A stretch of 64,000 nt of DNA from positions 241,288,892 to 241,352,891 of the forward strand of contig NC_073696.1 in assembly GCF_029784165.1 (NCBI RefSeq), written 5' to 3'. This stretch comes from Wyeomyia smithii (taxonomy: Eukaryota > Arthropoda > Insecta > Diptera > Culicidae). Positions within the stretch are counted from its first letter, which is position 1. Every line of letters begins with the position of its first letter. Under the pieces are notes generated by a model. The model saw nothing but the letters and a program-made list of their open reading frames with translations, did no database searches and was not told where the DNA came from. Positions 12,229 to 26,000 of this stretch are shown piece by piece. Made by a program: the position numbers and the translations under genes.

Positions 12229-14787
12229 ATGGCTCCTTCTGTTCTAGCTTGGCTGCTGACTAGGACCATAACAACAAACTACTATCTAGTCATACTGATA
12301 TCATCGGTTTTCCTGCTGGAAATTTGCGATGCGGATATTTTGGTGTATCAAAATGATCAGGTATTGAACTGCGTTTCTATTGTCAAAATGTTCGTAACTC
12401 GTGCTATTATTTTTTCAAGCTTTTGGAAGAGTTTCGTGACTTTCCGGCCACCTTCGGTGGTGAAATTCCAGAGAGTGGACTCAAGGTGAGGGCCGTCCAG
12501 GCGGAACCTGTGGACGGATGTACCCCGCTAGCAGGGCCACCGGAAAATGTCAGCTCGATGATTGCTAGCGGTGCTGGGTCGAGCCGCTTTGCCGTTATCA
12601 TTGCGAGGTGACAAACTCTAATCAAGTTTTGTGTGGAACTTTCACTATAACTCTCGCGGCTTGTGTTTTAGATATAATTGCTCGTTCGAGGATAAAATTC
12701 GCAATGCACAGATTGCCGGCTTCGCCGCAGTCATCGTTCACAATGTCGGCAGTAACGATCTTGGTGAGTAGCTGATTATTGCTGTATTTTATTACTAGTT
12801 CATGTGTATTTACTTTTTTATTCACTGTGGGTTCACTTCCACTACAAAGTAGGTACATAAAGTCGTTTAAATGGTCCGCGAGTGTACAGTTAGTCAGTTT
12901 AATTTGGTGTTAAATAAAAAATACGTTCGTCGTAGTGGTTTTGTTTCATCAAGTGCCGTGTTCAAAGATCCATTGAAAATCTTGTAAATTTGTGTAAGAA
13001 CTACGTATCAATAATCACTTAATCAAAAAGCTACAGATTCACGTTGACCAATGCTTGTTTGTAAGGCAGTACATGACATAATAAAATTATTGTATAACAA
13101 TAATTCGCGACTAGGTTTTTTCTGTGAAGTTATTCTGTACAAACCAATCAGCGATAAAGCGGCATATGCTTATCTCCTTTCCGTAGTAGGGTGTGTGTCA
13201 CCTATAATAAGCGATATATTTTTTCTGATACTACTCCCACAGAACGTATGTCGGCTAACCATGCCGAAGATATTGTCATTCCATCGGTTTTCATCGGCGA
13301 AAGCAACGGTTTGTTCATCGTCGAAAACTTCATGTACCCACTGAACTACGCTCTCATCATAACCGACGACGTTCCGTTTAACATCAACAACAATCTGATA
13401 ATTCCGTTCGCCATCGTTGTAGGAATGTGTTTCATTATTATGGTAAGAACAACGTAGAATACTTTTAAACTTTTTTCTCTTTACTAATAATTTCTCACTT
13501 TCGATGGTGCAGATTTGCTTCATGATCATACGGTGCATACGAGAACGTCGCAGAATGCTGCGTCATCGCTTGCCAAGCAGCGTGCTGAAGAAAATTCCGA
13601 TCGTAAAGTTTGCCAAGGGAATGCAATACGAGACGTGCGCTATTTGCTTGGATGATTATATCGATAACGAACGGTTACGAGTGTTACCGTGCCATCATGG
13701 TAAGTTATTTTTCCGTCCTTGCTTTTGAAGCATATATTTTGACACCGCATTCATTCCAGCATATCACGTCAAATGTATCGATCCATGGCTAACTAAAAAT
13801 CGTCGGGTATGTCCAATCTGCAAGAGAAAGGTTTTTGCTCGCGGAGAACGTCGACCTCCTCGTCGGCGCTCCTCCTCCGATAGCATGTCCTCGTCAGATG
13901 CCGATGAGAATACTCCGCTACTGAATGCAACTGACGCTAATCAGGCTAACAATACGACATCACCTGCTTCACCGTCAGTGGCTGATGGCGAACCCAACGC
14001 AAATGTCAGACCAGTGAGGTCAGAACGACGCTCGAATGATGCTCACGTGGTCAACATGACTTCCGATGACGATGAATTATTAGACGATAGCAATGTCCAT
14101 GCAGTAACCAGCTCGACACCCAGACAGCTGTTGGGAACTCCTCAACGACGATTCAATTTCTTTGACCGAGTCGTGCAATCTCAGATGTCTGCAGCCAGCC
14201 AAGGACGGGATGCCACTACCAGCGGTGTTGAAGGAGCCGATTCACCATACAGTCCAATCGGAGAGGAAAATATGCCCAGTAGTACCTGGAATCGGTTTGT
14301 TAGGTCAGTAAGGTAATCTTTTACTTCAGAAATGTATCTTCCATGTTGTTTATTTATGTCTAGGAAATTGCGTTTCTTCCACCGCAACGAACCGTCTCCT
14401 GAGCTGCAATCGGACGACGACATCGAACCAGCCACTGGGGAAACTAGCATCGCCAACGGTACTGTCAGTGGTCGAATTTCCATCAACTCGGCAGTCGCCG
14501 CCAGCAATAACATCCTAAATGGTAATCTCAGCGGTTCGTTCCACGGAGAAGAAACGACCGACGATGAGATCGTGGGTGCTAGCTACCGCGACGAGGCCAA
14601 GCGGCGGCAAATCCGTTCAGCTCCGAATCTACCCTCAACGAGCGGAATGGCGACCGGCGCATCCGCTAGCGGTGGTCGGCTTGGCGTGGCCGCCCTGCCG
14701 AATGTTAATTTCAATCCTAGCCAGTCCGGTCGGGCCGATCCAGGAAGAAGAACGGGTGGCCCGACGGGAGGACACTACCCGGTGTAA
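12229..14787 (+). CDS. gzl: PA-TM-RING E3 ubiquitin ligase (RNF13/RNF167/Godzilla-like), 7 exons
   Basis: Endosomal/lysosomal membrane ubiquitin ligase. Exons with consistent phases: 12229-12360, 12420-12607, 12672-12763, 13243-13442, 13513-13699, 13760-14303 (alternative donor at 14312), 14364-14787, giving about 588 aa. Residues 1-38 look like a signal peptide. About 40-185 form the lumenal protease-associated domain ('LVYQNDQ', 'AGFAAVIVHNVGSNDL', 'IPSVFIGESNG'). A transmembrane helix spans about 187-212. A RING-H2 domain at 246-287 has all zinc ligands (Cys246, Cys249, Cys264, His266, His269, Cys272, Cys284, Cys287). An acidic dileucine signal ENTPLL lies at 316-321, followed by a long Ser-rich tail. 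Domain order is diagnostic of the family; the tail is longer than in human RNF13 (381 aa). Godzilla is the closest fly name, and the symbol is inferred from architecture. The start is the first ATG giving a signal peptide. Confidence 0.9.
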
Positions 14788-14881
14788 ATAGAGCCCCCTT
14801 AGAATACTGTATGTAGTTTATGACAGGTAAGTCAAATCCATAATCGTGGTTTTTTGCAAAGAAGAAAAAAAAGAGTTTGAT

Positions 14882-14902
14882 AATAAAAACGCAGCGAATA
14901 AA
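14882..14902 (+). terminator. polyadenylation signals of the RING gene
   Basis: Two AATAAA hexamers (14882-14887 and 14897-14902) lie about 100 bp after the TAA stop at 14785-14787, the expected place for 3' end formation. The cleavage site is not determined. Confidence 0.5.
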
Positions 14903-17053
14903 AGTGATACAATATAGCGCGAAACACATGAGGGAAAATAGCTTCCATACACCACCGTTTTCCCTATTATTTCGCTAGATACATTGAGGCGATAGTGATA
15001 TTTTCATCCGAGAGAGGTTTTATCTTTTTTTTATCAGTAACTTGTGGTTAGGTTTTGGTTATTACATACAATATTCAAAAAAGCTGAAATTTGAACAAAA
15101 ATTCTATCCTCGTAGAAAATATTGGTTGAATGAAAGAGCTGATAGGATTGAAACTTCTATTTTATCCCGTATGAGTAACAAAAATGTGATTGGATTTTAA
15201 GAAGTCTTATTTATAAGTAAAAAGGTATTTAACCATCCGCAATTATCAGTTTTCGAAAGAAGTAATTATGAGTTAAAATAATCTTCGACAGGTTGAACTT
15301 TACCTGTCGCAAGGTGAACTACTGAACATTATGCATAAGTGAACCATATTATATATTCATCTTGTCAAAAATTAATAAAAAATGTCTTGCAAGTGGTTTA
15401 GTACACGTTGTGTGTAAACATTTATTGGTTTTAAAAGCTACATCTAATAGAATTACTCGTGTTTATACGTTCACAAAGTGACATTCTAGAGAACAGTTTC
15501 AGTTCCGCCTATCGACTTGAGTATACTTACCTGCGTAAAAATTTAGTTTTGTTATTATTTTTGTTTACCTGCATCATTGGAGCTAAACTAATTAATCGTA
15601 TGTAGAAGCTGTAACATATTCGCCATCTAACCATAACAAAATAGTTTACAGATAATAATGCAAATATATAACTGTAATTTGAAACATCAAACACTGATTC
15701 CCACAGACATAGCGTGAAGGAGAACACACGAAAAAAACAAGAGAAGCAACTACTGCCATCTGCAATGCTGGTGTTGTTTGTTAATTATACATAGGTTCTG
15801 CATTGAGCTGTTGTGTAGGCAGTGGAACAACAGAGAAGGGGTGTAACCCGGACAAAAGTAGTGAGTTTTTTTTTGCTCTATTAGAGGCGCATCATAGAAA
15901 TTTACGCAAAATTGCATATTTAGTAGGAGAATAAAAATTTGAAATTGATCGAAAAATATATATATTGCTGCCGATCGGTTAGCGTGTCTAATTGATATCA
16001 CCGTCAAAAACTTTTTTATTATCTGAGGTATTTTGTTGTTCGAATTAAGAACCAAGCTTCTGAAACTCTGTTCAATTACTGCAATAAAATTCACCTGATA
16101 ACAAAATTCTGGCTATCGAAGCAAGTAAAGCAATTCAATCGAACACATAAAACTGTTATGTTTTTGTTTCCCAATTCAATTAGTGATTCGTTTTTTTGGA
16201 AATTATTTGATAAGATTTTCGTTTTTTTTTTTCAAAAGAAAGAAAAATCATGATTAAATCGTACAATGTAAAAGTTTCTCAAACAATTCTCACTCAGATG
16301 CTTGAAAAATGCAATGATATTTAGCAAAGAGTTACTTACAATAGAGAACAATTCAAGTTTAATTTTTTTGTTTGAAATTCTGAAACAGTTTTTTTTTTTT
16401 TCAATATAAAGTGAAACTGTACAAAGTCAATTTCTGTGAGTTTCGCAGCCAATCGCTTAGGCAGAGGACATGTAGTAATTGGCATCTATGTCCAGCATCG
16501 TATCATCGACGGCTTCAGTCCTTTAAAGTTCTTATTATACACATTTTCAAACTCATTCGGTATTTCGCAGAAAATATCAGTGATTTTTCAAAGGCTCGCA
16601 AACCAGAGGTCTGCTTCTCGATAAAATTTTAATACGTTTCGGGAAACAGAGAAGAAATAGATTCTAAAACGACGCACGATTCAGTTGCGTACTTTAATTT
16701 TTGATGGATCTACAAAGTGTTGACGATTTCAATTTCTTTTCACGAGTGGTAATCGAGAAGCTTCGGATGAGCTATAGTCGGATTAGTTTTGATTAAAAAA
16801 CCGGGGTTTTCGGAACAAAAAAAGTAAAATTTATGCTTTGTATGCGCGCTTATTATGAGTTACGTCAACTTGCGATATATTAACTGAACACTTATGACAA
16901 CCGTTAACATCGAATCACCCACAGAGGTTAGAAATGACGAAGGTGTATATGATTCGAGTGATAAACATCTTTCCACATTTAACATCGTACGTAAAATTAC
17001 TGATATGCAAAGTTATTAGAAAAGACAACATACTTTCACTGCTGTTCGCCAAC
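14903..17053. other. intergenic region between convergent genes
   Basis: The region separates the 3' end of the + strand RING gene from the 3' end of the - strand stargazin-like gene. It is AT-rich with no recognisable coding segment. The part nearest 17053 is probably the 3' UTR of the stargazin-like gene. I see no clear transposon ends here, in contrast to the rest of the window. Confidence 0.5.
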
Positions 17054-20000
17054 CTAAACCGCTGTTCCGTTGACATAGTCGTAATGGTGTTGCGGCGGCG
17101 GTGGTATTTTGCTGGGACTGTTGAGGAACAGCTGCGAGTGTGACTTGCGTCGTTCACTTTCGATTTTATCCAAATCGAAAACTGGTGACATTTTTCCCGT
17201 AAATGGTGTAAACGAGGGTCCTTTCGGTGGTGGTACACAATTAAATACCGGATGTTGAATGCGAACGTACTGATGCGCCGGAAGTTGATGATGATGATGA
17301 TGATGGTGTGTACTGGACAAATCTCCGAAGCTCCGATGAATTTGCACCGGAGATCTACCGACATAATCTACGTACGATGGCGATGATGGAACGTGAAGAT
17401 ATTTTTGCTGCATGGCAATAAAGTCGGTGGTTGATTTCGGTATTGCTTTTGGCCACTTCGCTCCATTGTGGCAAGGGGAACTCGAATCGATATCGTTTTG
17501 TGATGAATTTAATCTGCAGTAATTAGAAATAAAATACTGATTATAAAAAAGACACACGCAAACTTACCTAACAGGCTCCAAAATTCCACTAGCCGAAATT
17601 CTACGATTCCATGCCGCGTGATCTACCAGATCATCCAAACTGTTGAACCCCCCGCGGTCACTATCCAGCTCACCATCCGCGGAAGCATGGTAATTCTTTT
17701 TCAAAAAATTCCTCGGCAGCGTCTGCCTCATATCGTAATTGTTTCTTAACAACCCATCGAGCGAGCCACGAAGACCATGCGCCTGATCCAGTGAATTATC
17801 TGATCTGATTCTCTGACGACGTTCCGCTGAATCCGCCCGTACGCTGCCTTCCATCATCGAATTTCGTCTCCTCCGTTTGAACTTATCGTCGTCACTGTTA
17901 TTTCCCTCAATTACGAACACATTCTGAAAGCCATCAGAGCTCTTACCGTCATCCTCAATGAAGTAGATATTTTTCGGCTTCGGTCGAGGTCCTACTTTCT
18001 TGCAGAACTCGTTGAACATTTTCTCCTTAGACAGTTCTTTGGTAAAATATTGTTTCGAAATGCCACAAATATTCTTCAAGTTCTCGTCGCTTCTTCCGCC
18101 ATCATCACTTCTCTCATCCTCTCTCTGCCCTATATCAGTACAGGTCGAAATACTTCGCGTAAGCTTCCCATTCTCATTCAGAATCTCATGTGGTGAAGTA
18201 GCAGAAATATCCTCCATCACTTCCGCCGGTGGCGAGGTAGCAGTGGCCATACTTCTCATCTCCGGTGCCGGTTCCGTGTACAATTCGTTAAGGCTTTTTA
18301 CAAGGTTCTGTCGCGCTCGATAACGATGGACGGCACAGTCGTCGATTTTGTCAAAGTAAAACCTCGGTCGAATTCCATCGTACAGTGGACAGTCGGTTCT
18401 CTGTACCAGCTTGTGCGGCTCCCCTTTCGGTGCAACAGTGTAGAAGCTCTGATAGCTGGGATACGTTTGCGATCGGTTGAACTCCCGGTGGTGCAGGTTG
18501 GAGTAAATGAGTACATTCAGGATTCCGGAAAGTTCCGTTATGATGAATCCGAAAACGTACAGTAGGAAGCTCTGACCGTACCGGAAGGTGAACAGTGGTG
18601 CTTGGAGGGATGATCTTGGTCGCAACTTGGAGCCGATTTCGGCTTTCAGGATCGAAATGAACATTATCAGGCCGATTAGCATCAGTAGACCTGGGGAATA
18701 GAATGGATGGTTTGTGCATGAATTTGTTAGCAGTACAAGGCTGTATATGAATTACTGGCATTTAGCAAATTTATCTTAAATTTAAATAAATAAAAATCTG
18801 TGTTCGTAAAAAATAGAATCACTCGAGATCAAAACAACGGATTGGAATGATTCATTTCAATTTTGTTTTGTTTTGTTCTGTGTCAAGCCACAGCTATGGT
18901 AATCCATAAAAATAACGAAATCGATTGAAAAATTTGAATAATTTTTAAAAATTAATTTTTATCTTTTCCCATCATTCACTGCAAGAACAATGCCATCATG
19001 CTACTATGCTTTTAGAATACGTACACTGCCGTGAAATGCATATCAGTCCCACCTGCGAAATCATCGAACGGAGAAAACTGCGATAAAAGATCTTGAATGT
19101 CTAATTCAATAAAATACGATGCGCTTGGAATATTAATGTTTTTTTCTTCTCAGATTGTTGGATTTTAGTGTTTTTCTTACTTTCGTTTCATAAAAAGTCA
19201 ATTTATAACAATTACAATGGAATAAATTATAGTATTTTTCGTGCAAAATATCCTCGTCAGATCTGATCCGTGCTTGTTACGCATATGAAGATAGCTCTGT
19301 TGAAGATTGTCTTAGTTTTGATCTGGCTCTTTTTGATGACTTTTTATTAATTTTTTCGTGTGGTTTTACTCAACACTAACAAGAAAGAATAGAATGCTGT
19401 GGAAAAAACCATTTGAACTTTGAATATAAGCGCTATTCTTTATAATATTCATTGTGGGACTGGTATGCAATTACACTAAAGTCGCTTTTTACGCGGGGGA
19501 TACGTGCCGCGTAAAAAGAAACCGCGTAAAAAAACGCGTAAATTCCGGAATCCGCGTTAAAAAAAACCGCGTAAATTCCGGAATCCGCGTAAAAAAACGC
19601 GTAAATACCGGAATCCGCGTAAAAAAAGCTGCGTAAAAAACCCGCGTAAAAAAACGCGTACAAAGCGACCTTAGTGTACTTGTAAGATGGGATAAACTGA
19701 CCTGATATTTTTTGAAAATTTTTCAGAACAAACTATATTATCTTCCACATTTATTTTGTAAAGCATTACCAAATCTAGCCTCTGGTGATCATAACTCAAA
19801 AACGACAAAAATTCAGATGGGACTGATATTAGTTTCACGGCAGTACAGTAGATAACAAATTCAAGCTGTTGTAAGGATGTTGTCAAGGGAACAAACACTT
19901 GCTTATGACTTACAGATGATCGACGTGCAATCAGACCGAACCATGTGAAAATTGATAATCTATCTTTCATAAAAAAATGAAATCATTTGGAAGGTTCATA

Positions 20001-23000
20001 ATGATTATAACAAAATTTTCCAACAGAAATAAATTGCCAACAGTATTCCAGGTGGAAATATACACGATAATAGAATGGGCGAGTACGTATCTGGAAATAA
20101 ATTTCTGACACGCAAATATCTGCATTTTCTGCCATAGTCAGGCAGCTGTTAAAGCCCTGAATTCTTTTCTTTGCCACTTTAAACTTGCGTGGGAATGCAA
20201 TCTTTCGTTCCGACAGCTGAATAAAAAACCAGGTTAGTTTGTACTGGGTCCTTGGTCACTGTGAAATCGAAGGAAATGAGAAGACTTACTCACTAGCCAG
20301 ACAAGAGTCATCCACTAACTTTGTTGGTCCAGAACCTTTTTGTGGAGTCTCATCGAGCGCTTTATCGGGCAGCTAGAGCCACTGAACAGAGACTCCTCTT
20401 CTGGAAGAAACGTCTGCATTGGTTGCTTCTCCAGGCATAGTGCGAGGAGATTCTATAAAAAAAATAGCGGAATCAGGAACCGAAATGTGACTGCTCCTGT
20501 CGAGTGCAGCGTTAGGGAGGGGAACATGATTACCGATAAATCAGAACGTGGCCAGGTGTTGGAAACGTAGTGTGCTGTTGGCCGGCGAGTAAGAAAAGGG
20601 CGGAGAGGAGCAGGATGAATATTGAGAATGGTGGACAAGCTGTGAACCCACCATCCATAGACGAGGTAAAGAAAGCAGTTAAAAAGTTGGGAAGGACGGC
20701 AAGTCCGGGGGCGGACAGCTGTCTCGTGCCATCCATAAGATCATGCGGAATTTGTGGTCTGATGAAGAATCGCCATAGGACTGGTTTGAGGGCCTCATGT
20801 GCCTCCACCTAGATTGTAGTAATTATCGAGGCATAACTCATCTCAATACCGTGTACAAAATTCTTTTCCGCATCCTGTTCCACAGACTGAGGGCGTTGCA
20901 CGAAACCTTTAATGGCGAGTACCAACAAAGGGGACGCTCCACTACGAACTGAACGTTCACCTTGCGACACATCCTCGATAAGTTTCGAGTGTTCAACGTG
21001 CAGACGCTCATAGACTTCAGTGCTGCGTACGACTCAGTTAAGAGAAATGTGTGACACCATCATTGCGAAGACTCACATGCTCCCAGGTTTTGTGAGTGAT
21101 ATTTACATCTACATCATCTACATTAGAGTGCCAATGAGATGTATGAAAAAAATTGAACCTTCGAATATTGTTAGGTGGTAGGGCTCAAAAATTGCGTCTT
21201 CTCGAAAAAAGTCCCCTTGCAAAATGTCAGCTCGGTCGGACATCGGGAGCACGTGCCTCAATGCGGTCAAAGTTTCACGAGAAATATCGATGAAAAAAAC
21301 ACATGTGATACATGAAATTGTCAATATCAAATTTTTTTTTGATGCCATATGTCTTGGAAATGCATAAAACGTCGATATTTGGTGTGAACTCGAAAAAAAA
21401 TTTTTTTCTAAAAAATCAACTTTCTGGGTCTTAGAAAGTATTCAAGCTTGAGGCCAATGGCATATATATAAAAAAAATTAACTTTCGAATTTTGTTTAGC
21501 GATGGGGCTCAAAGGTTTCGTCTTCTCGAATAGTCCCCATGCCAAATTTCAGCTCGATCGGACATTGGGAACACGTGCCTCAAAGCGGTCAAAGTTTCAA
21601 GTCTCCCAGCTTGAAAATTTTCTTGTTTTTAAGTCCCAGGGACTCGATTCGATATGTGCTGTCGACGAGGATGTCCCCGTAATAGGGGTTAGTGGCGACT
21701 AGACGATAGCAGCCCAAGACCGAGTGATATGGTGACGTATTCTAGATTCGGCATTAAGTAGAGAATCGATGGGGGGGGGGGGATAACGCTCCCATGAATT
21801 ATCAAAACAGGTTGAAACCACTGTTGTAGCAGATGGCATCTCTCCCATTCCATATCTTATATTCGAATACAAGTTTTTGAGAGTTTCTGTCTCTTCCGTT
21901 TCTTACGTCTATAACAGTGGTTCACAACCTGGGGTACGCATACCTCTAGAGATACGCGAAAGCCTACATGGGGTACGCTTAAGAAAAATCAGTAATGGTG
22001 GACAAAGCTATTTTTTTATAATATTTCATTTGTTTTTCAAACTTACTCTTATAACAAGATTGTAGCAATCAAACAAACCATAGTTCAAATTGAAGCCAGA
22101 ACTAGACTACCACAGCATGATCTACCACTACTCTCTCCCACTTTGCAAGAACATTCCAAGCCAGGTGGTACAACCCATTTGGAAAATATTGTCAAGGGGT
22201 ACGCGGATAAAAAAAGGTTGAGAACCGTTGGTATATTAAATGAAAGTACACTAAGGTCGCTTTTTACGCGGTTTTTTTTACGCGGCTTTTTTACGCGGAT
22301 TCCAGAATTTACGCGTTTTTTTTACGCGGATTGCGGAATTTACGCGGTTTTTTTCACGCGGATTCCGGAATTTACGCGTTTTTTTTACGCGGCACGTATC
22401 CCCCGCGTAAAAAGCGACTTTAGTGTACTAATGTATGCATGAACTAACAAATACGCATGGGGTTGTTGTCTATCAGTTGTGTTTTGTTTTTGTTGTGCTA
22501 CGAAGTAATTTTAGGAAGTCGTAGTAATGTGAATTTTGGCCGGTGACCGCCTTTGCACAATATTTAAACGACTGAAGTCGTGTGGGGTTAAGCAAGATTT
22601 CGTCTATGAAACCATCAACAGGTACAAGAAGACATTCTCTTTGAAGGACCACAGGAGATTCGGTCGGCCACGATCTGCAAAGAAACCGCAAGTTGTTGAA
22701 ATTGTGAGAGAGCGTATCCGGCGAAAAAGACAACATGCAGTTCTATCCATAATATTTTGGCAAATGATCACGGGCATAGGCCTACAAGGAGCGTAAAGTT
22801 CACGGTGTTTCTGAATCCTTTCAGAAAAATATGCTCTCGCTAGAACGGAAATGATCCTTTAACGGCACAGGGGTCACAAGTTCATTTATTGTGGTGAGGA
22901 ACTATTTGTCTGTTGTGGACCAGCCACACAATGCTCAAAATGATTTTTCGGAGTCCCAAATGAGTGTTCCTCTATTCCAGAGTGCAGTTTCAATGATGGT

Positions 23001-26000
23001 TTAGGAGCAGTTTGCAATGGACAATATGACGGATTTTATGGATGAAAATGAATGGTTCTACATGACGTCGAAGCAGTTAAAAGCAAAGCGGTTATCTGGG
23101 ATGGAATACGTACGTGCCGCCTGTAACAGCTGAGAAAAACCTTTGAGGTTATTGCAAAACATAGGGGGGCTTCGTAACCGCAAGGTTACAGAATCTGCTT
23201 TGGTAAGCGGGTGGTTGTGGGTTCGAATCTTAGTAGAATCAGGCCACTTGGTTGTCAAAGGACTTTTAGCACGGGTTTATTCTCAGGCTCTCCAACACGT
23301 ACCCTTGAAATTGCAATCCAATTTCTCCTCTTTATGACCTTCTAAAAAATTGTGCGATTTTTATGGGTTTTTTTCATATTACTGCTAAAGATTGTAAAAC
23401 TCTATTTATAGAAATAACAAATTTATTTAAAAAAAAATACGAATTTTCACGAAAAAAAATTTTTTCGTTAAAACAATCGAAAAGACTCTATTAGATAAAT
23501 GATTTTATATTATTTCAGAAGTAAAATAGACGTGCCTCCAAAATATCAAATAGCTATCTGCATATTTTTGCGTATGAAGTTAAACTATCCGTTGAAAACC
23601 CGTTAATGGTTGAATAACTTTTATATTTTAAACTGTAGCTAGATCAAATGTTCAGTTGTATTTTTGTTTGGTTAATAATTTTGTAGAAAATATAAAATAT
23701 GTAGAGAATCCAAGAAAAAAGTAATATCAAAAATTACAACATTTTAAAAGAAGCGCAATAAAATACATAGAAACTTTTCCTCAAGAAGTGTATGTCTTAA
23801 TTCAAATTTGAGGACGCTATTAATTTAGAGCACGAAATCAGCAAAATAAAACACTGTGCAAGGCTGTGCTTTGTATGTGATGGTGTCATAACTCGTACTC
23901 ATGCCCATACTGGTACACCTACTATGATGTGAACTTCATCGTATATTTAACCGTTATGTACTCGGCAATTTTAACACACGTAAAAAGTCAAAAGATTGGA
24001 AAACTTGTCTATTTTTAGTATACAGGACCTAAATAGCCGTCGATCCCCATATGGTTCCAGCAAATCCGGATCTCCGAGGCAAAAAGATCCGAGGCAAATT
24101 TTAACAATTGGCAATAAAACCAAACAATATATCGGAATCCATGAAATCACTCCAGAAGTTTACTTTTATAAATTCTGAGTTCATTTGCCGAGTTATCCTT
24201 GAAATGACCACTCTGGAGCAGATTCCTGTGGGGCCCTATATGGCCACCAACATGATTGGATAGAAACCCTAGCAATATGCATATCAAAATTCTTGAAATC
24301 ACTCCAGGAATCGATTTACATCTATTTAGAGTCCAGCTGATGAGTTGTCCTCGAAATGGACGTACCGGAGCAGATTCCCGTGGGGCCCTAAATGGCCCTA
24401 ACATGATTGGATAGAAACCCTAGCAATATGTATATCAAAATTCCTAAAATCACTCCAGGAATCTTTTTTGAGTTCATCTGTCACTTTGTCTCCAGAAGGC
24501 TACTTCAAAAACTTATTCGGAGCTTTTTCGGTTCAGAATGTAAATCGATTCCTGGAGTGATTTCAAGAATTGCTGCTAGGGTTTCTATCCACTCATGTTG
24601 GTGGCCATATAGGGCCCCACGGGAATCTGCTCCGGTACGACCATTTCGAGAACAACTCACCAGTTGGACTCGAAATGGATGTAGATCGATTCCTGGAGTG
24701 ATTTCAAGAATTTTGATACCAATGTTGTTCGGTTTTATTGACAATTGTACTTATTTGTCTCATCGGAACATGCTCCCGTAGATCCGGATTTACAGGAACC
24801 AGATATGGTACAGGTTTATGTCGATTCTGAAAGTAGACAGTTTATGTCAGATTCTGAAAGTAGACAAATTTTCCAATCTTTTGATATGCCAAGATCGAAA
24901 ATCGGTCAAGAAATCAAAAAGCAAGAAGCATTTCATTTTGTGGGTACCCGGGTATCCTGCCGAGTACTTACGTGATAAAAAATTTTGAAGCCCCCCCCCT
25001 TCGACCCCCCTTGTTTCTACAAACAGACTAATGATGGAAAATGGTTTATTTCCACTAGTTAGGAGTATTCCATAAGTTTCAGCTGTCTAAGTTGACGTTA
25101 TTCTTGTTTTTTGAAGCAATAAAGTCTGAAAAGGTACCCAGGTACCCTGCCGAGTACATAACGGTTAAGGTGCCGATGAAAATTTACTTTTCAATTTCGT
25201 TTAGCGGTAGGACGCACAAATTTCGTCTTCTCGGAAAAAATTTTCATGCAAAATTTGAAAAGATGCGTGAATCGAAATCGATTTTTCTATACCAAAATAA
25301 ATTATTTGTTGAAAAAATAGTTGGGACTTGGGACTGGCAGTTCGATTATTTTTTTCGAGAGAATACCAGATCTCGTATAGGTAAAAAACATTTTTAGATA
25401 AACATTTCAAAAGGTCCTATCAGCTTTCATCGTTTTCCGGAGCGTCTTTTCACTTTGATAAAGGTTCAGCTTTAGTGGCTCTCCCAAGCGTGGATTTCGT
25501 TCAGAAGGCTAGAGTGATCCTTCCGCTATCAACTTATGCAAATAACGTGTCATAAAAGGGGTTTAATAAGTTGTGGTGATTGAATGAAAGTGATCGTTAA
25601 AAAAAATCGATCAGATAGCAGATAGGACCTTTTGAAATGTTTCTCTAGATTTAACCCTTTATAAGGCAGTGGCAACTAAATTGCCACCAACAAAATATAT
25701 TTATTTCGCTGCACTAAGAATATTGCCTTCATATTTGGCTTAACCAAAGAGTTCTCAAGGTGTCTTAGAATATTTCAGTTTTTTCTAGGGCTGCTAAAAG
25801 TGTACAATATTCATTTTGAGTTCATTTTTATGTAAACAAACCGCGATAATAAAACGTCTTCAGGAAACTAATTTTCAATTTGGTGAAATTCCAACAAACT
25901 TGTGAAATCTCGGGAATCGGGAAATTCCGAGAAATTAAATTTTCCCGGAATTTCCATCCCGGGACGGTCCGGGTTTGACGCTTTAGTCGTAATTACATAA

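Noticed and set aside
13170..13538. 122-codon minus-strand frame over the RING gene
   Set aside because: Antisense of the PA-domain exon, which has correct splice borders and family motifs on +.
23200..23245. tRNA gene
   Set aside because: B box present but acceptor and anticodon stems do not pair; SINE-like.
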